The position numbers were made by a program, and so were the translations under genes. Positions 47,773 to 59,199 of a stretch of DNA of 64,000 bases are shown piece by piece (positions within the stretch are counted from its first letter, which is position 1; each line of letters begins with the position of its first letter). Where the stretch lies: assembly GCA_954871525.1 (NCBI GenBank), contig OX940871.1, positions 19,157,086-19,221,085 of the forward strand, written 5' to 3'. This DNA comes from Parietaria judaica. Lineage: Eukaryota; Streptophyta; Magnoliopsida; Rosales; Urticaceae. Under the pieces are notes generated by a model. It ran no database searches and was not told where the DNA came from. It saw nothing but the letters and a program-made list of their open reading frames with translations.

Positions 47773-50700
47773 TTACGTCTTTGACTTCTTCGGCTTTTGA
47801 GACACAAATCGAACTCCTTGTTTACCTAGTTCCAACGACCTCGTCCGGCCGTCATCAAGCCTAACGGAAAGCTTTGACGAAGCGTCCGCCACGTCAGCAA
47901 CCACTCCCTTATGCCTGTATAACAAAGTCGCGTATATGTTCAATAATAGTGCTTAACTACCTAATAAAGACTACGAATTATGGGGCCTAAAATCAGACTT
48001 ACTTGGTTGATAGACCTTGAGATTATTACTACCTGAATAAAAAAAATATACTTACGTCTTCGAAGGGTATTTGTGATTTGGGGCGTCTGGTATATCGTGA
48101 TAAGTAGGGATTAATTAGGGGTATTTTTGGTAGATTGTTATATAAAACTTTTCTAAGTAGGGATTAGGGGCGTTTTTGGTATATTGTGATAAGAAGAGAT
48201 TACAGGCGTTTCCGGTAGATTGAATTAACGGGAGTTTCCCGTAGATTGAAATAAGAAGGAATTATTAAAAGTAGTAAGGGGATAGGGGCGTTTTAGGTTA
48301 TTGTATTAAGTAGAGGTTTGGGGCATTTTAGGAAGATTACATTTTTAGGGGCAATTTTGGTAGATTGTAATAAGTAGGGATTTGATAAATAAAGTAGAAG
48401 GAGCGTTTTGGATGATTGTAAATTTAAAACAGAGATTTGGGGCATTGTGGATGATTGCATTTTTAGGGGCAATTTTGGTATATTTTAATAAGTAGGGATT
48501 TGGTAAATATTTTTGGTGGGTCGTAATAAGTAGGGATCACGGGCGTTTTGGTGGATTGTAGTAAGAAGGGATTAGGGTGCAGTTTCGTAGATTGTAATTA
48601 AATTCATAGAACTTAAATCATATTTCAACAATTTTGAAAGGATACTGAATTGCATAAAACTTACCACGAATTATCAGACGGTTGATGAACTTCAACGAGC
48701 TTTCCGACCGCATCTTTACCCAATTTTTGGAGTATCCAATTAGCGTCCATGATCTCGTTCATCAAATTCTCGTTGTCTTCTTGTGTTGCATCATCGGCTC
48801 CGTTAATGGAAATTTTCTCACCAAACGGATTTGACGGGCGCTTTCTCTTCGATCTTTGTCCCTTGATACTGCTTTTCTCTTCTTCTTGACTAGCCGAGTT
48901 TTGATTGTCCATGTTGGGCTTTTTGAATTTGAACCGGAGTAGAGGCTTGCTCACGTCTTTAGGGGTAGAATTGGAAACAACTGCCTGACCATTATCGTCA
49001 TTGCTTTCACTTCTCGGAGTATGTTTTTGTTCTTGAGTATCGACTTTAGATTTGTGATCCGAGATGCTTGACCTAACTTTACCCAACTTAATACTTCCAA
49101 ACTTCAATATCTTCGATTGCCCGGACGACTCGTTCCTCTCTGAAAGAAGTTCAAAGAACCTATTTATTGATTTGATAATAATAATAATTATAAAAAACAT
49201 CACAAATTATATTGGCTTATCAATTAAATACCGGGTTCAGGTACATCGACAATAGACTTGTCGTTTGTTCTCCGCCTGCTGGCGTCCACACTTCCTGCAT
49301 ATGTAAAGGAGTAAATTTTAGATTATGAGAGTGTTGAAATATGACTGTTTATTTGAACTTTTTTTCTTTATATTTATTTAGTAATTAGTTATTATTTGTG
49401 GAATAAATTAATCAGAATGCTCAAAAAAAAAAAAATCAATATGTGGTGATCAAGAGACGAACCGTTGGAAGCTAAAAGCTCTTGTTCTCTTTGACCCGTT
49501 GAAGCATCGGATCTTGGGGAGCTCGTTACGTTTATCTTCCGAGCACCCAAATTTATGACCAACTTCTTTCCTTTGACCGATTTTGACTTAATAGCGTCCT
49601 TTTCAATATTATCTCCGATATGTACATCATTGGACTTACTGCTCTTGATTCTGACCACTCTGGGAGTTTTCTCTTCATCGCTCACCATAACCTCGTCCAC
49701 TGATTTTCGTTTCAAAAATACCCCTGCTTTATTATTAGAGCCATTCTCTTCTGGGGCGGGAGAAGAATGTGAGTCTGCCACCTCATCATTACGAGCTTCC
49801 AAATTAGGATCAACTTCGTGTTTGGAGATTGAAGATCCTTTTTTCGATTTGCTAACATATTTCTTCCCATAGTCTTTAGTCTTTTTGGGGGAATTATCAG
49901 CCATTCCTTTCAGAGATAACTTCAAAGACCGCCCATATTCGTTCTTCGCTACGACCGGGCCGTTTTCCTCGTCGTCCGAAAATGGCGAAATAGAAAATAT
50001 CTCTTCTTGGGTCGGTAACCCCGAAGCAGCCCTCAAGCTTGCTATTAAATCCTCCTCATCCTTGTCCTTTCTCCGCCAAAGCTCTTTCACAGCATCATCA
50101 AGATCCGTGACCTAATACATATTAATTGTCAGAAAATAGCCCTAATTACACAAACAATCCCTCAGAAAAAAGGAGACTTTTTTTTTATATATAGCAGACC
50201 TGATAGCACTCTCCACGACATGTGGCACACTTGTACTGGAGATTGTTATTGACTTGAAACTGCAAGTATTTTTCGTCACTGCATAGTATTTTCATAAATT
50301 ATTAGTATCCCTAGTTTCTTTTGGTATAAAGTAAAATCTAATTATTAAAGGATATTGAACTAGTAATAACTTTAAGAAAATCTGCCACTAGAAAATACAA
50401 AATACTTCAAACCTTTAATCAATACAAGAAAATCAAGTGAAAATCAGGGATCCATTAACTATAAATACCGGCTGAGAATTTTTACCTGATACCATCGCAT
50501 TGACAATGAACCCATCGTTGGCAAAGATCGCAACAAACCATTGGTGTTGATTCTGAATCCCTATAAACCTATAAAGTTTTGACAATGGAGTCACCAGGAT
50601 CCCTTTCAAAGCTAAAATTATTGCCTCAATCAGCAGTTTTGAACTTATACGACTTCCAAAGGAAAAATATTAAAACTTACCTTCAGACAAACAGGACAAT

Positions 50701-52888
50701 AATTTCCCTTTACAAACAATCTTCCACATGCATCACAGCAAGTATATCCTAAGAACCACCTGAGAGTTCGAAAACAAATCGTCGTCATCAGATAAGGTAG
50801 ATGCTAAATTAAAGGATAAAGATTCATTTCTTCCTAAATATTGCTTGAGGACCCAAATTTATATCTAAGTTAAGGAATTTGAACACCAGCTGGGGTCAGA
50901 CAAACAGAAAATTCTGCTTTAATTACCGAACAAGTTAACTCCAAAAACTCTAAAGAATTTCCAGCAAGTTGTTAACGTAAGGATTGCAACAATGGATGTC
51001 GACAAAAATATAACAGCAAGTACATTATAGTATAATACCTAACACTTAATCCATTTCCTGGGACAGATGAGCCACAGCTGTGACATTTGGTATGTTTCGG
51101 GCACAAGTAAGGTCCAGAAGAAACATTCTGCAAAAGAAGACGGGAAAAAGTCAGAACACAAAACATAATATAAAACAAAAAAGAGAGACATTGGTACGCA
51201 ATTAAACCAACCTTATGTGAAGGATGCTGGCAGTAACAATGGTAAGCACCATCACACCTTTTACAAAACATAAATTTGTTAGGGTCGCCAACTCTTCGGC
51301 AGACCTAGAAATACCAAAGCAGCAAAGTATTAGAGCATTATAAGGAAACTCCTCGCAATAAAATAATCTACGACATCTGTAATCACATAGGATGATAAAA
51401 GTAGCAAAGAAGCATAAGAATATAGAACAGTAAATATATGAGAACGAAATTGAAGCCTAGTGATACCTCACAAATGCGGCAAGATGGGCATGTCCATGAA
51501 CTCCAGTGAAAGAGATCTGCAAATCAAAGCAGACACTTAGAATACATGAAAATTACGGCTAAACCAAATTCAGAGGAAGCGTATTCTCACCTCTATGTTG
51601 AGCCCAGTTTTTCACACAGTTCTTGTGGTACTTCTTGCCACAACTTTTGCATGAAAGCATCTTTCTTGCTCTCTCACTTTTTTCGTTCTCACCGAAAAAA
51701 CATATCCGGCACATAACATTAGCACCTGATCGAGCCTGCTCTTCTCCATCAGTACCTCTTGAGGCATCCTGTTGAGAAACCAGAGAACACCCATAGATAA
51801 TAACTACAACACAGTGTAGAAACCAGAGAACACTAATTGGAGAAAAACCCCCAAGAACGGTGTAAAACCTTCGGCACTGATAAATAAAATTTCAAGGTAT
51901 TATGCTCAAGACGCTAGATTCCACCATAACAAGCCTACGGATGCTAGTCAATCGACGACAAATAGAGCACATATTCGACAAATCCAGCTGCAAAGACACC
52001 AGTCCAGAACGCAACCAAAATCCCCGAGAATTCACAAAATTCAAACGATAATGAAAAGACCAAAGAATGGCATAACCCTCCACAATTCTAAACAATCCCT
52101 AAGATCTTATGCTCATGCAACTAGACTCAAACCATTCTCCTCAACAAGCCTACCAAGACTACTCACTCAGAAGACAAATAGAGCACACAATCAAAACTTT
52201 CAGCTGCAATTTTACCAGAATGCTCCCCAAAAGCGCGAGAATTCAATAAATTCATATCTGGAGTACCCAATCTTCAAGATTTTATGATCAAAAGCCAACC
52301 AATACTAATCCTTAGAAGATTAACAGAGTACAAAGTCAAAAAGCTCCCATACAATTTCACCAGAAAGCTCAAGATTCCACGCATCACCAAACAAACCAAT
52401 CAGCCAATAGACACCGAAACCAAAAACTCACCAACTCGCTCGACTCGAAGCGGCGGGCGTAATCCTCGGCGGCGACCATGGTCGCCGCCGCCCTACGCTG
52501 CAGCGCGGCGCGCTTGGCGTGCGCCGAGGCCGCCGCCACGGCGGCCTCGTCGTCGCCACCATCCAGGGGCAGAACCGGCTGCTCCGGAAGCGGCGGAGGG
52601 AGAGCAATCCGCGGCACCGCGACGCGCACGGTCTCGTCGCCCTCCGCAACCCTAACTCCCCACGGATCCCGGAGAAATTGGTCGAGTGTGCGGACCTCGG
52701 CGAGGAAGCCATCCCTGGACTTGGCGGAGGCGAGGGCGGGCGGAAACCCTAGCGGACAGGAGCAGATTCGGCGGCTGCACAGAGGAGAAACGGAGTGAGA
52801 GAGAGAGAGAAGAGAGAGAAAGCGAGAGGAGAGAGAGAGAGAGAGAGAGGAGTGACCATGTAATTGGGCAAGCTACGTGAAAGGCCAT
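47773..52888 (-). CDS. Multi-PHD zinc-finger protein with Tudor-like C-terminus
   Basis: Thirteen exons: 52857-52888, 52432-52774, 51591-51768, 51467-51516, 51212-51304, 51039-51127, 50681-50759, 50486-50568, 50200-50278, 49463-50111, 49232-49294, 48665-49139, 47773-47914. They give 784 aa. The start MAFHVACPITCRRICSC is one I recall from Arabidopsis At3g08020/At3g52100. Residues 126-342 hold repeated Cys/His pairs (CRICFF, CKSCGKKYH, CPSCRICEVC, CKRCDGAYHCYC, CCDLCQRWVHCQC, CATCRGEC), an extended PHD array that likely binds histone tails. Residues 343-740 are Lys/Ser/Asp-rich, with basic stretches suiting a nuclear location. The last 50 (WHKGVVADVADASSKLSVRL) resemble a Tudor-like fold. The chromatin role is inferred from the domain. 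Confidence 0.92.
48060..48600. repeat. Minisatellite in the last PHD-gene intron
   Basis: Degenerate units of roughly 35-50 bp combine GGGGCGTTTTTGGTAGATTG and TAATAAGTAGGGATT. At least ten are visible, with variable spacing. They lie between exons 12 and 13. Confidence 0.8.
52795..52852. repeat. (GA)n tract in PHD gene intron 1
   Basis: GAGAGA-rich sequence is interrupted by AGAAAG/GCGAG. It lies just after the 32-bp first coding exon and is CT-rich in transcript sense. Confidence 0.85.
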
Positions 52889-55132
52889 ATCGAGGGAAAC
52901 AGATTTGAATTTCTTTGGTGTGATTTTGGAGATCGGTCGCTCCAAAATTTACACCTGAATTTTCTAAATAAATATATATATATATATATATATATTGTTT
53001 TTGTGGATGGCGAGATTAAATATTGATTATTATTATTAAAAGAAAAGAGACTGTTTGGACTTTGGACTATGGGATTTGAGGACGATATTAAAGGAGAGAG
53101 TTTGGGGGGCTCTTTCGGTAATTGTTAGGGTTTTCAGGGGCTGGATTGGAAATTTCGTAGTCGTTCTTCCTTGAACGGTGTCGTTGCTACGAGAATTTGG
53201 GGGGTTTTGTGGAATCGGGAGAGAGTTTTGAGGGGCTGATCTGGAAAATATATAGCAGTAGGGTAGGGTGTTTCGCTAGAGAGGGACTTTAAAAACGACA
53301 TAGTTTCTTGAACGACTTGTAAACTGATATAAACTAGAAAACGACAATGGAAGTAGACGAAAGATAAGATGACAAAATTAATATTGTGAGAGTGATACGG
53401 TAAGTCAAAGGACAACTCAATAGCATCCAAGGACATTATCGCTCGTCTCGTCACGTTGGTAAGATCGGTAAGCCCGCGCAGTAGGTGCCGGTGGATTCCT
53501 AGAACTTGCAACGGGGCTTTTCATCGGACGAATGTCAAAATTGGCTTGTACACCTTGTTATCAAGGAATTCTCTCTTTGATTTAAATGAATGATCTGCTT
53601 CCATGAAGATGAAGAAGAAGAAAAAAAGGGCTGCAATCGGTCTATTACCCTTTTTTTTCATTACCTTGAATCCGAATAAGATTCCCCGTATTAAGATTTT
53701 TGAATGAAGGACCCGAAAAAACGGGATACCCAGATTCCGGAAACTCAAATTTCCGGGTATTAGAAACTTCGGATCCAGATTCAGAACCAAAACTGGTTCT
53801 TAAACCTGGAAAAGAACATAAAAAGTCTAGAAATAAAGGTAAAAATCAAAATGATAAAAATCAAAATAAAGAGAGGGTTTTTCTTAATAATCATATATAA
53901 GCTTAAGGTTTAAGCTATTTATTGTTATTCATACTTGTGATGTATTATGTTTTTATTATAGCATATATAACCCTGGTTTCAAAAACCTGTTCCAGAAAAA
54001 TCTTAATTTTTTTTACTTGGAATCGGATTTCAAACCAATTCTAGGTATCCAAAACCGGTACCCGGGTAATAACTGTTGATGTACGATTTCGCCCACGACA
54101 TTTTACATTGACACGACAAAATCTATCTCTGTCGTCTATGATATTGGGCTGCAATTACAAAAAGCTCAACAAAAAAGAAGGCCCAGTTGATCAAGCTAGG
54201 AAGAGTCAAACTGAGGGAAAGTTAAGAGGATGCATAATGAGGATCGGCGGAGATGACCCTCGTCGACGAGGAGGCTTACTTCTACATAACTCCATCAATG
54301 GAAGCTCATCAACAGAGTCCATCGTCAGCAAGAGAAGAAGCGTGCCAAGTCAACGATGAAGCATAATCCCGCGACGAGGCCCTGGAGAAGCCGACGAAGG
54401 CATACACGAGCTTGGAACAAATAGCGCAGCTTAAGCGACGCTTCAGGGGTGAGAATGGCGATTACGCCCACAATCACACGTACATTTGTGATTGTGGGAA
54501 TCATACGTATATTTGTAATCGACCCATTATGAAGTCTGATTTGAATTATAGAGCCATATAGTAGGCTCAACCATGTTAGAGAGGACCGAAAATTTTCCGG
54601 ATCAAAGAACACAAGACTTTGATATCGAGACTCACAAAAATATCATCCGATTCATCTATAAAAAGCCCATCATATTCAACGTGATCTATTTTTAACAGAA
54701 AGATCCGAGCTCTAAAAAAATCTAAAATCGGGATTACACTCATCGTAACTCCGTGATTGCGGAGGTAATTTTTTCACCTCCAATTCTGAGTATTTCAATT
54801 CGGGTAGTTTTCGGTTTCGAATAAAAAACTGGATTCCGAGTATTATGCACAACCCTAGTAAGTCGAGTTTATGCATTGTAATACGAGACGACAACAGACG
54901 GTAGAAAACTAACGCATTAGAGAATAACACCATGAAGATGAAACCAAGTCTACAAAATAATTCATGTTATGTCACTCACCCACCTATGTATATATATATA
55001 TATCTAAACAATCTACGTCGCAAACTATAATTGTACAAAAACAAGAGGATGAACAAACATGCTCTAATCTCTCTACAAATCACACTAATCATAATTTTAC
55101 ACTACTCCGATATATATGCCGTGTGGCTTGTA
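52889..55132. other. Intergenic DNA with nested transposon debris
   Basis: Positions about 53690-54070 and 54715-54858 carry the CCGG-rich signature, the latter ending GTGCACAACCCTAG-like, as a hAT-type end would (TAGGGTTGTGCA in reverse). Between them, 54074-54715 starts TGTTGATGTACGATTTCG and has TCTATAAAAAGCCC at 54656, so it is probably a 3'-truncated LTR of the family at 12554 and 59676. No gene. Confidence 0.5.
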
Positions 55133-58100
55133 TCACATGACGGAGAAATCGTCTTCGAGGCCGTCTAGTTCGCCCTTGGGGCTGTGCTGCTGGATGATTA
55201 GCACCGACGTCGCCTCGGCGAAATCCGCGCCCGAGAGGACGTCCCCCACGGGGCCAAGCTCCGGGCATTGCTGCCAGTCACTCATCCCGAACGTCAGCAC
55301 GGAATTTACCCTCCCGCCCCGGCCCACGATCACCAGCGCGTACTGCCCCTCCAGCGACCGCAGCGTCGCATATGTCTCCGACGAGTTCGCCATGTGCTTC
55401 TCCAAGTACGTGGCACGCCCGCTGCCTGCCACGTGCCGCTCGTAGAAGTCCGCGAAGCACCCGTCGTCTAGGCTCGTCTCCTCTTCCTGCTCGGAGGCGC
55501 TCACCACGCGGAAGTTCCCCGCGGCTCGGCGTGTGGCAGCACCGCCGTCAGTCGCAGAGTCGACGATGAAGCGAATGACGGTGAGCTTCACGCCCGGGTG
55601 GCGCGCTACGCGTCCCGCGTAGGCGAGCGCCTCGCGGTCGTCCTTCCCGCCGATGAAGATCACGGCGACGTTGACGGTGGAGTACGACTGCGAGATCTTC
55701 CCCAGCGCGCCGAAGCCACGGTCCACGAGGATTCCCACCGAGCACGGAGCGTTCCTCAAAATCTGCAAAAAGTTATTTAGTTCAAATACTCAACCGAATG
55801 AGCTAATTTTATTAAGGTTCATTTGGCATTAATACCTTCCGGTTGACGTATCGGAAGCCGGAATGGCCGGAGTTCATGGTGCCGTCGGGGCGCTGGGTTT
55901 TGTGAAACGGTAAGACGATGAGAGCCGCCATGAGATCCTCCGCCAGGATGCACACGTCCTGCGGCAGCCCGCTGAACGTCGACAGCGCCAGCATCCGCCG
56001 CACCGTCACCCCGTCCCCACCGTCCTCCTCCACATACGCGTCTACCGCCGCGCTCACCTGCGTTGAGGATCATATGATGACTCAGCACTAAGGGTGAAAC
56101 CTTTCTACGGTATGAATTACCGGCTCTCTGTTTTGGGATAAAAAGACATAAACCGCTGTTTACCGGTTGCTGTTACCGGGAATTCCAATAAATTCCTGGT
56201 TTAAATTATCGATTCCTGGTTCTTCATAATTTAAAATTCAATACGCAACCAAAATCAGAAACCGATTTTACCGGTTTAGAAAGACTCACTTTCCAATAAT
56301 TTTAGAACTGGAATTAATTAGAGCTTATTACTGGTTCAAGACCGGTAAATCCCCAAATGTTAACGGTCCTGATATCGGTTACTTGTTAATGAAAACCCAA
56401 TATTTACAAAACTGATACTGGTATCGGATTTGTGAAAACCGGAAAAACCGAAACCAAACTAAGATTCTACCAATTTCTATGTCCGGTTTCTTCCTAAGCA
56501 GCACAATTCTATTAGAATTCTGATTTACCTGGTTGCGCATCTCCACCACGGTGGGGTCCGTGACAGTGACAGTGTCAGGCCCATCACCCTTGACGAGTGT
56601 GGCGGCAATGTCAGTGGTGAGCTCGATCATGTCGGTGACGTAGACCAAGAGGCCCGGGTCGGCAGGCCCGCGCGAGATCTCAATGAGGTTGACGGCGCTG
56701 GGGGCGTTGTGCGGGCCGTGCAAGCATAGCAACACGCACAGCTCATTGGACGGATCCAGCTGCTGCAGCGCCATGCGGTGCGTGGGGGCACGCCGACGCG
56801 CGCGCTTGATGATTTGCGCCACCACCGACGGTGCATGGACCACCGTGAAGAAGATCGCTATGATCATCGCCGTGCTCGTTGACGTGCTTATTTTCCCGCC
56901 CTGCAACCAACATTGATCAATTATATAAATGTAAAATTTTATGAAATAATCTAATTAATCTCTATGCGTTGACTAGTACCGGGAATAAGATCGGTAAATC
57001 CGGAATTTTTTTAATAAGTGTTAAGGGAAACTTTAACAGTAAAATTATTTAATAAAGTAGGGACACACTAATTAATTACCAGTTATTGATTTGTTAATAC
57101 AAGCAGGGTTGAAACCGGTCCGGATAACAATTTTTTTTGTGATACCCGGAACCTAGATCAGAAATGCAGGTTTTATAAAATCTAAAATCGCACGATTTTC
57201 CAAATGTTTAAGATAAAAGCCAAAAACCAACAGCCGGGATAAAAGTTTCACCCCTTTTACGAACTCAAAACTAACAAAATTGTGCCACGGTTTCTCGTAG
57301 CGGGCAGTAGACCAACCGTATTCGCGGCGATGGCCAAGTAAATATGGAAATGTCCTTTGGTCGTGAGAAGCAGGCCGAGGGAAAAGGACTCGGGCCAGTT
57401 GAACCCCAACATCGCCCCTGAAATCACCGTCCCGATGATCTTCCCGGCCATGGCGATCGAAAAAAGCGCAAACAGCCTCACCCACGTCATGAACCGCCCG
57501 GGCTCAAAATCCCCGAGCTGGGCCTCGTAGCCCATCCAGAAAAAGAAGATCGGGTAGAAAATGGTGTTCAACAGATAGTTGATCTTGCTTACCACCCACC
57601 TGCATGTAACCATGATCTTGAAAGGGTACGTTAAGAATTCGACGATAAAAACGTAACGAGGTTGGTTTATAATAATGAGTTACCGTTTTGTAACCGGTAT
57701 TAGAGGTTATTAAGCTTAAAGGAGTTTTATCAAAAAATTATTGCATAATTATGTTGTTTTACAAAGATTAAGTACTCAATGTTACGATAAATGTGAGTCT
57801 CATGTACTTAATTTGAATATTAACGTAAATTTTTAGAGCCTCGTAAATCGTAATATTGAGTACTGAGTACTTAACTCGTAATAAACGAACAACGAGAATA
57901 TGCCGGCTCAAAATATTATTTTATGACCGGTCATGTCGCAAATATCCCATATAAACAAAGTTTATGCAATGATTTTGAGATGGAAATTCGTGATACTTCA
58001 CACACCTCGAGAGTCTTCCCTCTCTCGGGAGGCATATTCCAGCCATGAAAGCGCTCAGCATTGGGCTGTACCCGTACGCCGGCGAGACGCAGCAGACGAG

Positions 58101-59009
58101 GATCATGAACGCGACGGAGAGCACCAAGTGCGAGCCCTTCATCGGCTTCCCCTCGGGGTTCTCGTTGTTGACCCAGCTCATCAGCGCGGGCGACACAGCT
58201 GCAGCAATGACGGTCTGGAACAGCAGCGCGCCGCCCATGAGCACGGCGCGGCGCACGTGCGAGTACTGCGCCGCGTACGCGCCGTCCGCCGCGGCGACGG
58301 CCTGCTTCTCGACGGGGAACACGATGAAGCCGAGGCAGATGACGAGCGTGGAGACGAAGTCGGAGTGCATGCCGGCGGCGATGACGAGGCGGCCGATGTC
58401 GGACTTGCCGATCTTGAGGCTGGTGACGAGGCGGGTGAGCACGGGGGAGGCCGCGCTGGAGAGCGCGGCCGCGAGCGAGAGCGTGGCCTCGGCGGTGCCG
58501 ATACCGGGGCCGCCGAAGCCGAGGAAGGGCGTGACGGCGCAGGCGAGGAGGAAGGTGGAGGCCATGCCGGCGTAGGCGACCTTGGCGTCCCTGGTGGGCG
58601 ACTTGAAGAGGGTGTAGGGATCCATTTCGATCCCCAAGACGAACATGTAACACATCATCCCGAAATCCACGATGAAACGCAGCGTTTTGGCCGTGGAGCC
58701 CGAGACCGCTCTGTGTATGAAGCCTAAGTTGCCGATCACCAAGCCAACCTGGAAGAAACCAAGCATCAAACATATATGTATGTATAGGAGGTATCGAAGG
58801 TTGCTTACGAAGATGTCGGAGGTGATGCGGGGCTGGGAGAAGGGGCGGAGGATGAAGTGGAGGGCGTTGCAGAAGGCGGCGATGAGGAAGAAGCCGAGGA
58901 GGTTGACGGCGACCTTGGTGAAGAGCTCGGTGAGCCGGCCTCGGCACTGGCTGTCGCGGAAGGAGAGGCTCTCGAAGTCGTTGACGGTGGTGGTGGTGTT
59001 GTTCGCCAT
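55133..59009 (-). CDS. CHX28: Cation/H+ exchanger, CHX28-like
   Basis: Six exons (58809-59009, 58006-58748, 57317-57599, 56529-56900, 55836-56057, 55133-55762) give 816 aa, near the family's 780-850. Residues about 30-440 form the membrane exchanger domain, with segments such as LLGFFLIAAFCNALHFIL, SPVLTRLVTSLKIGKSDIGR and IIAIFFTVVHAPSVVAQII. Residues 450-816 are the soluble C-terminal regulatory part, including VAVIFIGGKDDREALAYAGR and YALVIVGRGG. CHX proteins exchange K+ or Na+ for H+ on endomembranes or the plasma membrane. At the usual Asn-Asp site this protein has Ser196-Asp197. Exons are GC-rich and introns AT-rich. Assignment to the CHX28 branch is from memory of its divergent motifs and its neighbours. 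Confidence 0.9.
56085..56480. repeat. CCGGT-rich repeat in CHX intron 4
   Basis: Repeated ACCGG/CCGGT words start after CTAAGGGTGAAACC. A related stretch in intron 3 (57106-57255) has ends AGGGTTGAAACCGG and, reversed, AGGGGTGAAACTTTTATCCCGG, consistent with a small hAT-like MITE. No clear target duplication. Confidence 0.4.
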
Positions 59010-59199
59010 TGTTGCAGGCAGGCTTCCAGCTTCGTCGGCAGAGGGAGCCGGTCTTGGCTATGCGCGTTGTGTTGTATGCATGGCCTCACAATTCTACTTA
59101 ATTCTAGGGACTCTAATTCTAATACCAATTTAATTATAAAAAAATTATAATCCATTAGTCTTGTATCTGTTATACTACTACTGAAATCATTCAATTTAA
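59010..59199. other. CHX upstream region
   Basis: Short AT-rich 5' flank; no clear TATA box was identified. Confidence 0.4.

Noticed and set aside
52284..52880. Plus-strand Arg-rich frames opposite the PHD gene start
   Set aside because: Antisense to PHD exon 2 and the (GA)n tract. Composition artefact.
57931..58947. Long Arg/His/Pro-rich minus-strand frame and plus-strand frame 57933-58727
   Set aside because: Shadows of the GC-rich CHX exon in other frames. The CHX frame has the transporter motifs.
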